Shown piece after piece: positions 17,401 to 29,283 of a DNA stretch of 64,000 bases. The stretch's first letter is position 1. Each line of letters begins with the position of its first letter. Both the position numbers and the translations under genes were made by a program. Source of the stretch: Rhizobium sp. C1 (GTDB lineage: Bacteria > Pseudomonadota > Alphaproteobacteria > Rhizobiales > Rhizobiaceae); contig NZ_JAJNCY010000007.1 of the NCBI RefSeq assembly GCF_021026335.1, positions 62,001-126,000 of the forward strand, in the 5' to 3' direction. Below the pieces are notes generated by a model. The model saw nothing but the letters and a program-made list of their open reading frames with translations. It did no database searches and was not told the origin of the DNA.

Positions 17401-19083
17401 TTACGCCGCGAAACTGCGAGCGGGGTTGTCGCGAAACTCCCCTCGACCTGTTTTGAAGCGCCCAAGCAGTGTGCTCAACGCCTCGACTTCGCTCGCAAGC
17501 CCGGTGATTGCAGCATTCGTCTGCTCCACCATGGCGGCATTCTGCTGTGTCCCCTGGTCCATCGTGTTGACGGCGTTGTCGATTTCCTTCAACCCGGCGG
17601 ACTGTTCACGGGAAGAATGCACGATAGCAGTTACGTTCCTGTTAACACTCTCGACTTGAATTACGATCTCCTGAAGAGCCTCGCCCGTCCTTCCGACGAG
17701 CGAAACCCCGTTTTTGATCTGCTCGCCGGAATTGCTGATCAGCGTCTTGATTTCCTTAGCGGCGCGGGCGGAGCGCTGTGCAAGTTCGCGCACCTCCTGC
17801 GCCACGACCGCGAAACCCTTGCCCGCATCGCCCGCGCGTGCGGCTTCCACACCGGCATTCAGCGCCAGAAGATTGGTCTGGAACGCGATCTCGTCGATCA
17901 CACCGATAATATTGCTGATCTCCCGCGAGGAGCCCTCGATTTCGCCCATCGCTTCGATGGCTTCGCGGACGACCTCGCCGGATTTCTCTGCACTTTCGCC
18001 GGTGCGACTGATCAGATTGCCTGCCTCCTCGGCAAGCGCCGCCGCTTCCACGATCTGCTTCGAAATCGCACCGAGCGCCTGAACCGTTTCTACCACCGAA
18101 GACGCCTGACGTTCGGTGCGCGTGGAAAGCTCTGCGGAGGCGGCGCGCATCTCTGCCGTGCTCGCCAGGATCGCCCCTGCATTCAAACCGATCCCGTTCA
18201 TGGCGGCGCGCAGACTGGCGATGGAGGAATTGAAATCGAGCTTCAGCGGCTGCAGATCCGCCGGAAATCTGCGGTCAACCGTCTGCTCCAGATCGCCTTC
18301 GGCCAGCCTTGTCAGAGCGCCTCCGATAGCCTGCACAGCATGCACCCGTGCCGTCACATCGACTGCAAACTTGACGACGCGCAGCACCTTGCCGGCGGTG
18401 TCGAAAATGGGGTTGTAGGAAGCTTGGATCCACACATCGCGACCGCCCTTGCCCACGCGCCGGAACTCGCCAGATTGAAACGTTCCAGCCGCGAGGCTTG
18501 CCCAGAAGGCAGCATAGCTTTCCCCCTGCACTTCATCGGGTGCGCAAAACATCCGGTGATGACGGCCGACGATCTCGGGCAAGGAATAGCCGAGCGCCGC
18601 CAGAAAATTGTCGTTGGCGGTGATGATCTCGCCATCCGGCGTAAATTCGATCACGGCCTGCGTCCGGGAAATCGCCTCGATCTTGCCGGCGTCCTGAAGC
18701 GACTTCAGCTTTCCAGCGGTGATGTCGGTCGCAACCTTGACAACCTTCACCACCTTGCCGCGCTTCATCACCGGGCTGTAAGTCGCCTCGATCCAGACCT
18801 CGCGTCCGCTCTTGCCAAAACGCTTGAACTCGGCGCGCTTGAATTCGCCGCGCTGAAGGTCCGCCCAGAAGTCCCGATACGCGTCCGATTGCGCATAGAG
18901 AGGTTCGACGAACAACCGGTGATGCTGACCGGAAATCTCTTCCAGCGAATAGCCCAGCGCCTGACAGAAATTCTCATTGGCATCGAGAATAATTCCGTCG
19001 GGGTTGAACTCGATAACGGCATGGGCTTTTCGAATGGATGCCAGAATTGCCTTGGCGTCGCCGGCATCAAGCCAGTTCAACAT
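17401..19083 (-). CDS. Cytoplasmic chemoreceptor with two PAS domains
   Basis: The 560-residue protein has no signal peptide and no clear membrane segment. Two PAS domains cover residues about 10-125 and 130-245 and are close copies of each other ([18 protein letters not shown] and [18 protein letters not shown]). A short HAMP-like linker follows, then the methyl-accepting coil with the conserved tip [20 protein letters not shown]. The C-terminus ([10 protein letters not shown]) lacks the CheR-binding pentapeptide. Soluble PAS receptors of this kind, such as AerC, sense redox or oxygen through FAD or heme. Ligand and cofactor here are unknown. Confidence 0.92.
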   Translation of the reverse strand: MLNWLDAGDAKAILASIRKAHAVIEFNPDGIILDANENFCQALGYSLEEISGQHHRLFVEPLYAQSDAYRDFWADLQRGEFKRAEFKRFGKSGREVWIEATYSPVMKRGKVVKVVKVATDITAGKLKSLQDAGKIEAISRTQAVIEFTPDGEIITANDNFLAALGYSLPEIVGRHHRMFCAPDEVQGESYAAFWASLAAGTFQSGEFRRVGKGGRDVWIQASYNPIFDTAGKVLRVVKFAVDVTARVHAVQAIGGALTRLAEGDLEQTVDRRFPADLQPLKLDFNSSIASLRAAMNGIGLNAGAILASTAEMRAASAELSTRTERQASSVVETVQALGAISKQIVEAAALAEEAGNLISRTGESAEKSGEVVREAIEAMGEIEGSSREISNIIGVIDEIAFQTNLLALNAGVEAARAGDAGKGFAVVAQEVRELAQRSARAAKEIKTLISNSGEQIKNGVSLVGRTGEALQEIVIQVESVNRNVTAIVHSSREQSAGLKEIDNAVNTMDQGTQQNAAMVEQTNAAITGLASEVEALSTLLGRFKTGRGEFRDNPARSFAA

Positions 19084-19311
19084 ATCAAGCCTCTTTATTG
19101 CTGATGAAGATCAGGCACGGGACACGGCTTCAAAAGAAGCACTGGTTCCCAAGCGTGGCTTGTTTATAGTTGTGCCCCCTTAACAAAGAATGCACATCAC
19201 CCTCTTTCGAAAAAGAAAGCGATGTAAAGTGGGCAGACGTTAAATAATACCAATAAGAATATTAATAAAAAATCATCTAAAGGTTGAGCACGTTTCGAAT
19301 ATTTTCTTATT

Positions 19312-22300
19312 CTAATACTCCTTTTCGTAGAATATGCCTGCAGCACTTCCACCCCCACTATCGGCTTCGCCGCGCAGTTTCACGCCTTTGCCAACATCGA
19401 GATTGATAATTGCCTTACTGGAGCCTGAGCCTGAACCCTGCTGAAGCTGCAGATAAGTACGGCTGTTGATATATTTGCCGGCCGTGACCTGCGCCTGCCC
19501 GGCGCTGTCGGTGGAGACATCAAGATCGTCGATGCCGGCGCCCTTGCGCAGCTTTTCGAAGATCGATGTGCTGCGCCCGCCAGCCAGCTGCAGGGCCGCA
19601 TCCGCAAGCTGGGCAATCTGGAACGGCGTGAGGCTCGAAAGCGACCTGTTGAAAATGAGCTGCGCCAGCACCTCGTCCTGCGGCAGGGCGGGCGATGAGG
19701 AGAAGGAAATCTCCGGATCGTTAGCGGGGCCGCTCACTGTTACGGTGATGGTCGCCGCCGATGCGCTGGATGTAGCATTCAGGTCAAGCGTTGGCACGAG
19801 CCCGCCGCCGAATCCGATGGTGCCGGAGGCGAAATCGAGGCGCTTGCCGAGGATTTCGAGCCGTCCGCGGATCATCTTGAAGGCGCCCGAGACGACAGGT
19901 GCCGCCGAGGTCCCCGTCACCCCCAGCGACCCGCCCAGCTCCGCATCGACGCCGCGACCGCGCACGAAGATCTGGTTCGGCGCCTGGATGTCGAGAGCAA
20001 GGCGAAGCGCTGACGAACCACTGGCCTGCGTCGGCGTATCGGCCTTGATTTCCTCCGCCTGAAGCAGGACTCGGCGCGAGGCGTTTTCATGCTTCACATT
20101 CAAGGCTGCCAGCGACGCCGGAATTTTCTCCGGAATGGTGATCGCAGCCTGGGCAACACGGATCGTGCCGCCAAGCTCGGCACCACCGGCCAGTGGACCC
20201 TTGAGGGTGAGATCGCCGGTCAGTTTGGCATTCACCAGATCTCCATCGGCATACACGGCATTTGTCAGCTTGATCGTCAGATCGGCCGGCAGGCCCGATC
20301 CCGACGCGATGCCAACCGTTCCGGCCACGGAAACCGTTCCGCCATTGGAGATCTTGCCGGTCAGGCCGGCGATGCGCGCCACGCTTCCGTCAAGCGTGAT
20401 CGTGCCGTCAAGCCCGGTCAGGTTGAGGTTCTGGCGCGGCAAAGCGGCTCCGGCGGAAACAAGGCGGATCGTCCCGCCCAGGCGCGGCGAGGTCAGTGCG
20501 CCGCTTGCCGAAATGTCGAAATTCGCCGATCCGGAAAGGGCGATGCCCTGATCCTCGACAAACGGCTGTCCGAGAGTCAGCGGCGCAGATCCCTGTACGC
20601 GCATGTCGATGCCCTGCCCACCCTGAAGCTGAACGCGGCCGCTTGCCCTGGCATTGAGCCCACCGCCGGAACCCGAGGCGTCCAGCGTCAGCGACCCGCC
20701 GGCATAGTTGCCTTTCGCCTGCAGCGACAGACCGGGCAAACCGGCACCGCGCGTGGCGGCAAGCGAAGCCGACGGCCAGTTGAGCGCAAACTGTGCAGAG
20801 GGATCGGTTGCTTTGCCGGACACGGTTGCGGTTCCAGAGATCGCCCCATCGGCGCCAAGCCCCGGAGAAAACGTGTTGGCAAGTGCTGCGGGGAGGTTGG
20901 CAATCGTCGCCTTCAGATCGAGCGTATTGCCCGCTCGTCCGCTGACAGTCACGGAACCGCTGCCTAGCGCCAGCTTTAGCTGGTTGAGCCGCGCACCGCC
21001 CTCGACGAGGGCGATATCGGTGGGTGCGGCAAGCTTCACCGCAATCTTTTCTGCCGTGGCATTGAAGCCGCCGAGATGAACGATGGTGTTACCTGCCACG
21101 GGGGCCGCATAGCCATTCACCCCGAGCGGGGCGCCCTGATAGCGGCCATCCAGCGTGAAATCCGTCTTCTCGCCCTGACGCGAGAATGTCAGCACCGGAC
21201 TCTCAACCATATTCGTTCCGCTGCGCACCGCATCGGCGCGGAGCGTGCCGGAAAGTGCAGCGGACTGATAATCCACGCCGGCCCGGAGACCGGCGAGCGA
21301 AACAGTGTCGTAACCCAGCGTCTTGCCTTCAAGATCAAGCCGGGCGGCCAGCTGGCCCTGCGGCGAAGACAGGGAAAGGCTGCCCTTCAACCCGCCATTG
21401 AGGGGCTGGCCTGCCATGGCGCCGATGAGGGACAGGTCGGGCATGTCGAAACCGAGCTTGCCGGTCGGGAGGAAGGCCGCATCCAGGGTCAGCGCGCCGG
21501 ACACGATGTTCGGCCCGATTTTCACCTGCAGGTCCGGAATGGCGGTTCGGCCCTTGTCCTGCTTCATGTAGGCATTCACGTCGATCGACTGGCCGGCAAT
21601 GGTGCCGGTCGCCGTGACATTGCCCACAAGGGCACCCTGGTCCAGCTGCGCGGCCACATCCGCGGAAAAGCGATCAAGCTGCTTGCCCGAAAGAACCGCC
21701 TTGGGCACGGAAAGCGAGACCTTGGCCGATGGCGCATCCAGCGTTCCGCCAGCGGAGAGGCTGAATGTCCCGCTTCCCGTTGCGCTGTCAGAAAGTTTGG
21801 CAAGATCGACAAGCGTGCCGTCAAAAGCGGCATCAATTGCCCCGTTCTTCAGGCTGACACCACCCTTTGCCTCCAGAAGCTCGGATGTCAGCACCAGGTC
21901 TTTCGCTTCGATCGCCCCCTGCGCAATGCGCACCTGACCGCTGAGGCCGACGGTTTTTTTCAGTTTCTGCGCAAGCGCTTCCGGCAGGGCGGAGGGCGCT
22001 GCAAGCAGCTGCAGGTTGGCGTCCGTGACGCCGGAGGTCCGCCCATAGGCGGCATCGCCCTTGCCGCCCAGGCTCGCCCCCTCAAGCTGATAGGTCGCCT
22101 GAATGGTGTCCGCAGAAATCTTGACCGGCGCGGTGAGTGTCAGCGGCGCCTGCACCAGCCGGTTCAGCGCGTCGGACTTGAAATCGCGGCCGCCGACCGT
22201 CAGCCGCGTGTCGAGTACGCCGCTTTGTCCCTGCAGGTTGAAGGCGGAGGAGCTGGCCGTAAAGACGACATCGGTGAGGTTAAGCGCGTTGGTCGTCAGC

Positions 22301-23472
22301 TTCTTCAGGTCGAGCGCGGCGTCGATCGCCGCCTTTTCGGGCGAACCGCTGACTGACAGATGGAGCGACTTGAGATCGAGCCCCAGCGTATCCTCGCCCA
22401 TCGGCAGCGCGAAGACGGCACTGTCGCCGACCGGCGTCACCGCTGCGCGGAAATCGTTCGTCCCCTTGGCGGAGAGCGTTCCGGAAAGCGTGGCAGCCAG
22501 CGTTCCGGTTGCGATCTTGCCGCGGCTGACGGAAAGTACGCCGTTGGGATCGTAAGCGAGAGCAAGGTCGATATCCGTACGCCCCTTAAAGAGCGGCTCC
22601 AGAACCGGGGGCAGGATGGCGTCGAATGCGCCGCCGCCGGTCAGCGCAACATCGATCGGCCCGCTCTGCGGCTTGCGCACTGTGGCGTCCAGATTGACGA
22701 CGGGCACACCCTCGACCGAGGCGCTCGCCTTGCCCTGCCAGTTGGCAAACGCGCCATTGCCCTTGATCGCAAAACCGAGAGCCGGCTCATCCGGCAAACG
22801 CAGAAGGCCGGCGATCACGCCACCCTTCGGCTCTTCTGCCTTGGCGTCGAGCGCCAGCGTCTGCGCATTGGCATCATATTGCACGGAAAGGGTGGCGCTC
22901 GCTGCTGTCTTACCGAGATCGCGGATCGTCGCCTGTCCGCCAATTCCGCTTCGCGTCAGCGCCGCGCTCACATCCGCCGACAGCGTTTCCTCCTTACCGG
23001 ACAAGGCCGGTCCGAGCGAAATCTGCGGCAGGGTCAATTGCTGGAGATCGACTTCGACGGGCAGCGAGAAGGAGCTGCTGCCCGATGAGGAGGAGGTCGA
23101 GGAGGGTTCAGGAAGACGCTCGATACGAACGCGCTGCGCCGTCAGAAGCTCAATCTTCGCCTTGAAGGCGAGAAGGTCGAGCGGCGACCAGTCGACCGCC
23201 AGCGCATCAATCTCGGCATAGACGCCCTTGGCATCGGCAAGCGTCACCTTGTCTATCCTGAGATGACCACTCAGGAGCGGGCCCGCACCCTCAATCGTGA
23301 TCTTGCTGTCGGCGCTGTTCAGCGCCGGCGCGGCCAGGCTGAGGATGAGTGAAGTTCCCGCACGGGTAAAACCGAGGAAACCGACGACGGCAACCAGAAA
23401 AACGGCAAATCCTGCTGCTGCGATGCCAAAACGTCGCCAGCCCGATGCTCCTCGTCCTCCAGTCCCCGCCAT
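19312..23472 (-). CDS. tamB: Translocation and assembly module inner-membrane protein TamB
   Basis: The 1386-residue protein begins with one membrane anchor (residues about 13-35: FGIAAAGFAVFLVAVVGFLG) and continues as a very long beta-rich AsmA-like/taco domain ending in the TamB (DUF490) domain, with the aromatic end FYEKEY. It spans the periplasm and, with TamA, helps insert outer-membrane proteins and probably moves lipids. It lies 144 bp after tamA in the same direction. The length fits alphaproteobacterial TamB. Confidence 0.94.
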   Translation of the reverse strand: MAGTGGRGASGWRRFGIAAAGFAVFLVAVVGFLGFTRAGTSLILSLAAPALNSADSKITIEGAGPLLSGHLRIDKVTLADAKGVYAEIDALAVDWSPLDLLAFKAKIELLTAQRVRIERLPEPSSTSSSSGSSSFSLPVEVDLQQLTLPQISLGPALSGKEETLSADVSAALTRSGIGGQATIRDLGKTAASATLSVQYDANAQTLALDAKAEEPKGGVIAGLLRLPDEPALGFAIKGNGAFANWQGKASASVEGVPVVNLDATVRKPQSGPIDVALTGGGAFDAILPPVLEPLFKGRTDIDLALAYDPNGVLSVSRGKIATGTLAATLSGTLSAKGTNDFRAAVTPVGDSAVFALPMGEDTLGLDLKSLHLSVSGSPEKAAIDAALDLKKLTTNALNLTDVVFTASSSAFNLQGQSGVLDTRLTVGGRDFKSDALNRLVQAPLTLTAPVKISADTIQATYQLEGASLGGKGDAAYGRTSGVTDANLQLLAAPSALPEALAQKLKKTVGLSGQVRIAQGAIEAKDLVLTSELLEAKGGVSLKNGAIDAAFDGTLVDLAKLSDSATGSGTFSLSAGGTLDAPSAKVSLSVPKAVLSGKQLDRFSADVAAQLDQGALVGNVTATGTIAGQSIDVNAYMKQDKGRTAIPDLQVKIGPNIVSGALTLDAAFLPTGKLGFDMPDLSLIGAMAGQPLNGGLKGSLSLSSPQGQLAARLDLEGKTLGYDTVSLAGLRAGVDYQSAALSGTLRADAVRSGTNMVESPVLTFSRQGEKTDFTLDGRYQGAPLGVNGYAAPVAGNTIVHLGGFNATAEKIAVKLAAPTDIALVEGGARLNQLKLALGSGSVTVSGRAGNTLDLKATIANLPAALANTFSPGLGADGAISGTATVSGKATDPSAQFALNWPSASLAATRGAGLPGLSLQAKGNYAGGSLTLDASGSGGGLNARASGRVQLQGGQGIDMRVQGSAPLTLGQPFVEDQGIALSGSANFDISASGALTSPRLGGTIRLVSAGAALPRQNLNLTGLDGTITLDGSVARIAGLTGKISNGGTVSVAGTVGIASGSGLPADLTIKLTNAVYADGDLVNAKLTGDLTLKGPLAGGAELGGTIRVAQAAITIPEKIPASLAALNVKHENASRRVLLQAEEIKADTPTQASGSSALRLALDIQAPNQIFVRGRGVDAELGGSLGVTGTSAAPVVSGAFKMIRGRLEILGKRLDFASGTIGFGGGLVPTLDLNATSSASAATITVTVSGPANDPEISFSSSPALPQDEVLAQLIFNRSLSSLTPFQIAQLADAALQLAGGRSTSIFEKLRKGAGIDDLDVSTDSAGQAQVTAGKYINSRTYLQLQQGSGSGSSKAIINLDVGKGVKLRGEADSGGGSAAGIFYEKEY

Positions 23473-23616
23473 TCAGATCGTCTTCCTGCCAAATGCGAAT
23501 CCGGCAATCCTGCGCCCGGCCCGAACCGGTAACGCATGAAGCCTGTAAAAGTTGCCCTTATTGAATCTGTACCCGGAAATTGCTGCAGCAATCGGGCAAA
23601 GGAACCCTCTCCCGCA

Positions 23617-25506
23617 TCAGAATGCCTGCCCGATTCCGGCATAGATGCCAAATGTATTGCCACCCGGATAGCGCCGCAGAGGCACGGCGACGTCAAGGCG
23701 GATGGGGCCGAAAGGCGTGGCGTAACGCAGGCCCAAGCCGGCGCCGGCCCGGATATCCGAGAAGCCAGGCGCGCTGCTGGACGACACGCTGCCGAAATCC
23801 AGGAACGGAACCACGCCGATTGTGTCGGTGACCTTGAAGCGCGCCTCCACAGAAGCCGTCACATAGGAGCGACCGCCCAGAAGATTATTGGCCGAATCGC
23901 GCGGCGAAATCGCCTGATAGGCATAGCCGCGGACCGATCCGCCGCCGCCGGCATAGAAGCGGCGGGGGGCAGGAATATCGGCAAGGCTGCGCCCGCCGAC
24001 AAGCGTGCCCACGGCAACCTTCCCGGCCAGCACCGGCCCGTTGTCGCCGATCTGCTGATAGGCCGAAACGGAGCCCTCCGCGCTGATGAAACTTGTCTTG
24101 TTGTAAACGCCGAAGCTCGGACGAAGCGTCATCGATGCCCGATAGCCCTTGGTCGGATCGAACTTGTCGTCGGTCATATCCCGCTCCCAGGTCAGAGGAA
24201 CCGAGGCTGTGAGGTAGCGATTGTTTCCATAGACATCCTGGGCGCGCGTCCAGTCGAGCGCAAATCCCCCCGAGAGCTTATCATGGTCCGTCAGGTCATA
24301 TGTGATGCCAACGGTGCCCGACAGAATTCGCGCCTCATAGGCGGCAGCATGGCTGAGGCCGGCGGAGAAATTGGCCGTGAAACTCGTGGCGGGCCCGAAG
24401 GCCCCCGGCTTCACGAAGGCGATCGCGGCGGAATAATCCAGCTTCTTCAAATCGCGTGTCTGGCCAAGGCGGTTGACGGAGCCCGAAATCTTCAGCGATT
24501 CGGCATTGCCGAAAAGATTGCGATGCCCCCAATAGCCCTGCACGCCGACGCCGTCGATCGTCGAGTATTGGATGCCCGCGCCGAAATAGCGCTGCTTGCC
24601 TTCCGTGACATCGATGTTGATGGGGATCGTGCCGTTCGGGGCAAGCGCCTTCGCCTCGCTCACGGCAACGGTAGAAAATGTGCCGAGCTCCCGCAGCCGC
24701 TTGGCCGCCCGCTCCAGCTTTTCCGGGGAATAGGATTCGCCGGGCTGCAGGTCGGACCATTCCGAAACGAATTCCGGATTCACATCCTTCGTCCCGTTGA
24801 CGGAAACCGCCCCGACCGGCGCAATGGGTCCCGACTGCACGGCAAGCGTGACATCGACCCGGTTCGTCGCATGATCGGCAATCACCGTGCGCTCACTGAT
24901 CCGCGCCAGCGGTCTGCCCTCTGCCTTCAGGTCGCGGAGGATCTTGGCAGAGGCATTCAGAATGGCTTGCGAACCGGCATCGCCACCGGGCACCAGCCCG
25001 TAGCTGGCCGGATCGAGCTTGCCTGCATCGCCCTTGAGCACAACCTTGCCCAGCGAGAACACGGGGCCGACCGTTACCGAAATCGTCACCGGAACAGGTG
25101 TGCTGCGGGAAAATTTCGGCAGAGGTGGAAGATTGTCGACCGGAACGCCGTTCACCTTGACGGTGACCACGGCACCGTAACGCGCCTTTTCGTAAAGCAG
25201 CGCCACCAGACGATCGCGATCATCCTTCGCCTTCACCACGACACCGAAATCGCCGTCGACCGGTTTCGACTGGTCCTGCATTAACGCGGACTGCGCAATC
25301 AGATCTTTCTCAAGACTGGGATCGTCGGCGGTCAGTGTCGCCGTATAGCGAACGGGATCCGCGATCTGCGCATCCTTTTCTTCCGAGCCGAACAGATGAA
25401 TGCCGAAAAGCTCAAAAGCCCCCGCACCCTGCGGCTGGACCGCAACGGCGAGAGCTGCAACTGTGGCAGCCGCGAAGGCTCCCCATTGCCGGTACGCTGA
25501 ACTCAT
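23617..25506 (-). CDS. tamA: Outer-membrane assembly protein TamA (Omp85 family)
   Basis: About 629 residues: a signal peptide (AAATVAALAVAVQPQGAGA), POTRA repeats over roughly residues 45-270, then an Omp85/BamA-type 16-strand barrel with the motif GGGGSVRGYAYQ near residue 545 and a C-terminal aromatic residue (GIGQAF). I chose the ATG at 25506 because GGAG lies six bases ahead; an ATG at 25518 is in frame. It works with TamB in the outer membrane. Confidence 0.94.
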   Translation of the reverse strand: MSSAYRQWGAFAAATVAALAVAVQPQGAGAFELFGIHLFGSEEKDAQIADPVRYTATLTADDPSLEKDLIAQSALMQDQSKPVDGDFGVVVKAKDDRDRLVALLYEKARYGAVVTVKVNGVPVDNLPPLPKFSRSTPVPVTISVTVGPVFSLGKVVLKGDAGKLDPASYGLVPGGDAGSQAILNASAKILRDLKAEGRPLARISERTVIADHATNRVDVTLAVQSGPIAPVGAVSVNGTKDVNPEFVSEWSDLQPGESYSPEKLERAAKRLRELGTFSTVAVSEAKALAPNGTIPINIDVTEGKQRYFGAGIQYSTIDGVGVQGYWGHRNLFGNAESLKISGSVNRLGQTRDLKKLDYSAAIAFVKPGAFGPATSFTANFSAGLSHAAAYEARILSGTVGITYDLTDHDKLSGGFALDWTRAQDVYGNNRYLTASVPLTWERDMTDDKFDPTKGYRASMTLRPSFGVYNKTSFISAEGSVSAYQQIGDNGPVLAGKVAVGTLVGGRSLADIPAPRRFYAGGGGSVRGYAYQAISPRDSANNLLGGRSYVTASVEARFKVTDTIGVVPFLDFGSVSSSSAPGFSDIRAGAGLGLRYATPFGPIRLDVAVPLRRYPGGNTFGIYAGIGQAF

Positions 25507-25809
25507 TTCCGGCTCCATCGCTTCATCGGCGAGTGAAGATACAAAAGACTGACCCTGTTCCCAGATCAGAACGACAAACTGCCATCCCGACTATAAAGTC
25601 CGTCCGTTACGTTTCTGTTAGCCATAACCGACATGCCAGAACTATATACAACGTACGCTCTTTGAGAACCCTTGTTGATACGGAAGGCTGTTCCTGCGCC
25701 CTTCATGCCACAGGTCAACGGAGAACCTTTACATCGATTTCAGACATGCGGATGAACGCCCCAAAACCCGCAACGTTCCCTTCCGCAGACTTTAGGGCGC
25801 AACGTGACT
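25507..25809. other. Intergenic region between tamA and the ArsR-family gene
   Basis: These 303 bases hold the upstream region of tamA and the 3' flank of the ArsR-family gene, both on the minus strand. I see no gene, no strong terminator and no clear repeat. The short frames present lack ribosome sites and family resemblance. Confidence 0.6.
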
Positions 25810-26163
25810 TCAGGCTTCTCTTGCCGGCAGGCCCGGCTTGCAGAACATCGAATAGAGCGCGTCGATGATCCCCGAAACATCGGGATTGGCGATGCTGTAA
25901 TAGATTTGACGCCCCTCGCGGCGAGTCTCGACAACATTCTCGTGCCGAAGCCGGGCAAGCTGCTGGGAAACCACAGCCTGCTGCAGACCGAGAATCGTCT
26001 CGATTTCGGTGACGGACTTCTCGCCCTCCGACAGAATGCAGAGGATCATCAGGCGCGCCTCATGCGAGATCGCCTTCAGGAAGTCACTGGCCTGAGAAGC
26101 CTTTTCCGCGAACGTCAGCAATTCGTCGCTCGAGGTGCCCGGTTTTAACTGAAGAACTGGCAT
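25810..26163 (-). CDS. ArsR-family repressor, BigR/SqrR-like by cysteine placement
   Basis: The product is 117 residues from ATG 26163, which has AAGGGAAGG just upstream. It is one winged-helix domain (LKAISHEARLMILCILSEGE, then LGLQQAVVSQQLARLRHEN, RREGRQIYYSI). It has no arsenic or zinc ArsR motif. Instead it has one cysteine in the helix at LMILC and a second near the end in MFCKPG, which is where BigR/SqrR/YgaV proteins place the pair that forms a per- or tetrasulfide link. Sulfide or redox sensing is inferred. It is not NolR, whose sequence differs. Confidence 0.88.
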   Translation of the reverse strand: MPVLQLKPGTSSDELLTFAEKASQASDFLKAISHEARLMILCILSEGEKSVTEIETILGLQQAVVSQQLARLRHENVVETRREGRQIYYSIANPDVSGIIDALYSMFCKPGLPAREA

Positions 26164-26219
26164 TGCCTTCCCTTTCACAAATCAACGATCCGGGTTCGCC
26201 GGACTTCGATCTCAAGGCC

Positions 26220-26231
26220 ATCATATATGAT
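26220..26231. promoter_or_regulatory. ATCATATATGAT palindrome upstream of the ArsR-family gene
   Basis: A perfect 12-bp palindrome in an AT-rich stretch lies 57 bases before the gene, within its expected promoter. ArsR-family repressors usually bind such AT-rich dyads and repress themselves. No partner site was found elsewhere in the window. Confidence 0.45.
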
Positions 26232-26383
26232 ATGCCATACTTATTTTTAATCAATCAACGCGACCGAAATCTGTTAGGTCTTTTGTTAACCATTTAAAAA
26301 TTAGTTACCACACATATATGCACATCTTCACATGTCGACCTGTCTATGCGGGCCGCCAAACCCGCCGAATGGAAAAAGGTTCC

Positions 26384-26420
26384 AAAAAAAGAAACGCCCC
26401 GCTCCTCTTTGAGCGGGGCG
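26384..26420 (-). terminator. Rho-independent terminator of the atpHAGDC operon
   Basis: On the minus strand the perfect ten-base stem CGCCCCGCTC / GAGCGGGGCG with a six-base loop runs into TTT, one C, and seven T residues. It starts about 30 bases after the atpC stop. Confidence 0.95.
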
Positions 26421-26449
26421 CAAAAATACGGGAGCTTTGGTTGCCGAAC

Positions 26450-26854
26450 TCAGCCCGAGACAGCGCCGCGAAGTTCGGACAGCTGGAAGATAAAATCTTC
26501 GATGGCGCTGCGATGTTCATGATGCTCCGCATTGGCAAGATCGTTGCGGGCAGCCTCGATGCGCGCCTCGAGCGTCGCCGCATTGAGCTCATCCATGTGA
26601 ACGGCAGACTCTGCAAGCAGCGTGCAGCCCGTCGGCAGAATGTCGGCGAAACCGCCGAATACGACGAACTTGTCTTCGGCGCCGTCAGCCTTGGAGAGCT
26701 TGACCACACCGGCCTTCACCGTCGTCATGACCGGCGCGTGTTGCGCCATGACGGTCATCTCGCCATCGGTGCCCGGAATGACAACCGCCGTCACATCGGC
26801 GGAAACCAGAAGCCGCTCCGGCGAAACGAGTTCGAAATTGAAGCTTTCAGCCAT
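26450..26854 (-). CDS. atpC: ATP synthase F1 epsilon subunit
   Basis: The 134-residue protein starts MAESFNFELVSPERLLVSAD and carries the beta-sandwich with GTDGEMTVMAQHAPVMT and a helical C-terminus. It couples the central stalk to the c-ring and can inhibit ATP hydrolysis. It is last in the atp operon, ahead of the terminator. Confidence 0.95.
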   Translation of the reverse strand: MAESFNFELVSPERLLVSADVTAVVIPGTDGEMTVMAQHAPVMTTVKAGVVKLSKADGAEDKFVVFGGFADILPTGCTLLAESAVHMDELNAATLEARIEAARNDLANAEHHEHRSAIEDFIFQLSELRGAVSG

Positions 26855-26929
26855 GGCTTTTCACTTTTCCATTACGAAAGAAAACGCACGGCGCATGTCT
26901 CAATGACACGCGCCGCTGCGAATGGTGGA

Positions 26930-28378
<1,449 letters not shown>

Positions 28379-29251
28379 TTAGAGCGCTTCCGCGCCCGAA
28401 ATGATTTCAATCAGTTCCTTGGTGATCTGAGCCTGGCGCTGACGGTTGTACTTGAGCGTCAGCTTGTTGATCATGTCACCTGCGTTGCGCGTCGCGTTGT
28501 CCATCGCGCTCATCTTGGCGCCCATTTCGCCGGCGACGTTCTCGAGCAGCGCCCGGAAGATCTGGACCGAAATGTTGCGCGGAATGAGGTCCGCCAGGAT
28601 CGCGCCGGCATCCGGCTCGTATTCGTAGGATGCGTCGCTCGCACCGGCAGGTTCGCCAGCCGGAACAGCAGCCGGAATGAGCTGCTGCGCGGTCGGAACC
28701 TGGCTGATCACCGACTTGAACTCGGAGTAGAACAGCGTGCAGACGTCGAACTCGCCCTTGTTGAAGAGCGAAATCACCTTCTTGCCGATCTGGTCAGCGT
28801 TTTCGAAGCCGATCTTCTTGACCTCGCGCAGTTCCGTCCGCTCGATGATGAGCGAGGCGAAATCACGGCGAAGGATGTCATAACCCTTCTTGCCGACGCA
28901 GTAGATCTTGACCGTCTTGCCTTCCGACAGGAGCTTGCGCGTATGGTCGCGGGCAAGACGTGCGATCTGCGAGTTAAAACCGCCGCAAAGACCGCGTTCG
29001 GCCGTGCAGACGACCAGGAGATGAACCTGGTCGCTACCCGTGCCGGTCATCAGGCGCGGCGCGTCATTCGTGCCGGCCTGCGCGATGTTTGCAAGCACCG
29101 CGCTCATCCGCTGCGAATACGGACGAGCGGCTTCGGCTGCCTCCTGCGCACGCCGAAGCTTCGCCGCGGCGACCATTTTCATCGCCTTGGTGATCTTCTG
29201 CGTCGCCTTAACGGTGGCGATCCGGTTTTTCAGATCCTTAAGTGAAGGCAT
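28379..29251 (-). CDS. atpG: ATP synthase F1 gamma subunit
   Basis: The 290-residue central-stalk subunit starts [20 protein letters not shown] and ends with [15 protein letters not shown], the family's two coiled-coil ends. [13 protein letters not shown] is conserved. Rotation of this shaft drives the catalytic changes in the beta subunits. Confidence 0.97.
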   Translation of the reverse strand: MPSLKDLKNRIATVKATQKITKAMKMVAAAKLRRAQEAAEAARPYSQRMSAVLANIAQAGTNDAPRLMTGTGSDQVHLLVVCTAERGLCGGFNSQIARLARDHTRKLLSEGKTVKIYCVGKKGYDILRRDFASLIIERTELREVKKIGFENADQIGKKVISLFNKGEFDVCTLFYSEFKSVISQVPTAQQLIPAAVPAGEPAGASDASYEYEPDAGAILADLIPRNISVQIFRALLENVAGEMGAKMSAMDNATRNAGDMINKLTLKYNRQRQAQITKELIEIISGAEAL

Positions 29252-29283
29252 CCGTTATCCGTCCTAACTACTGGAACCCCTGA

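Noticed and set aside
25810-26163. NolR nodulation repressor
   Set aside because: Size fits, but the sequence around the recognition helix and the cysteine pair match BigR/SqrR-type proteins better.
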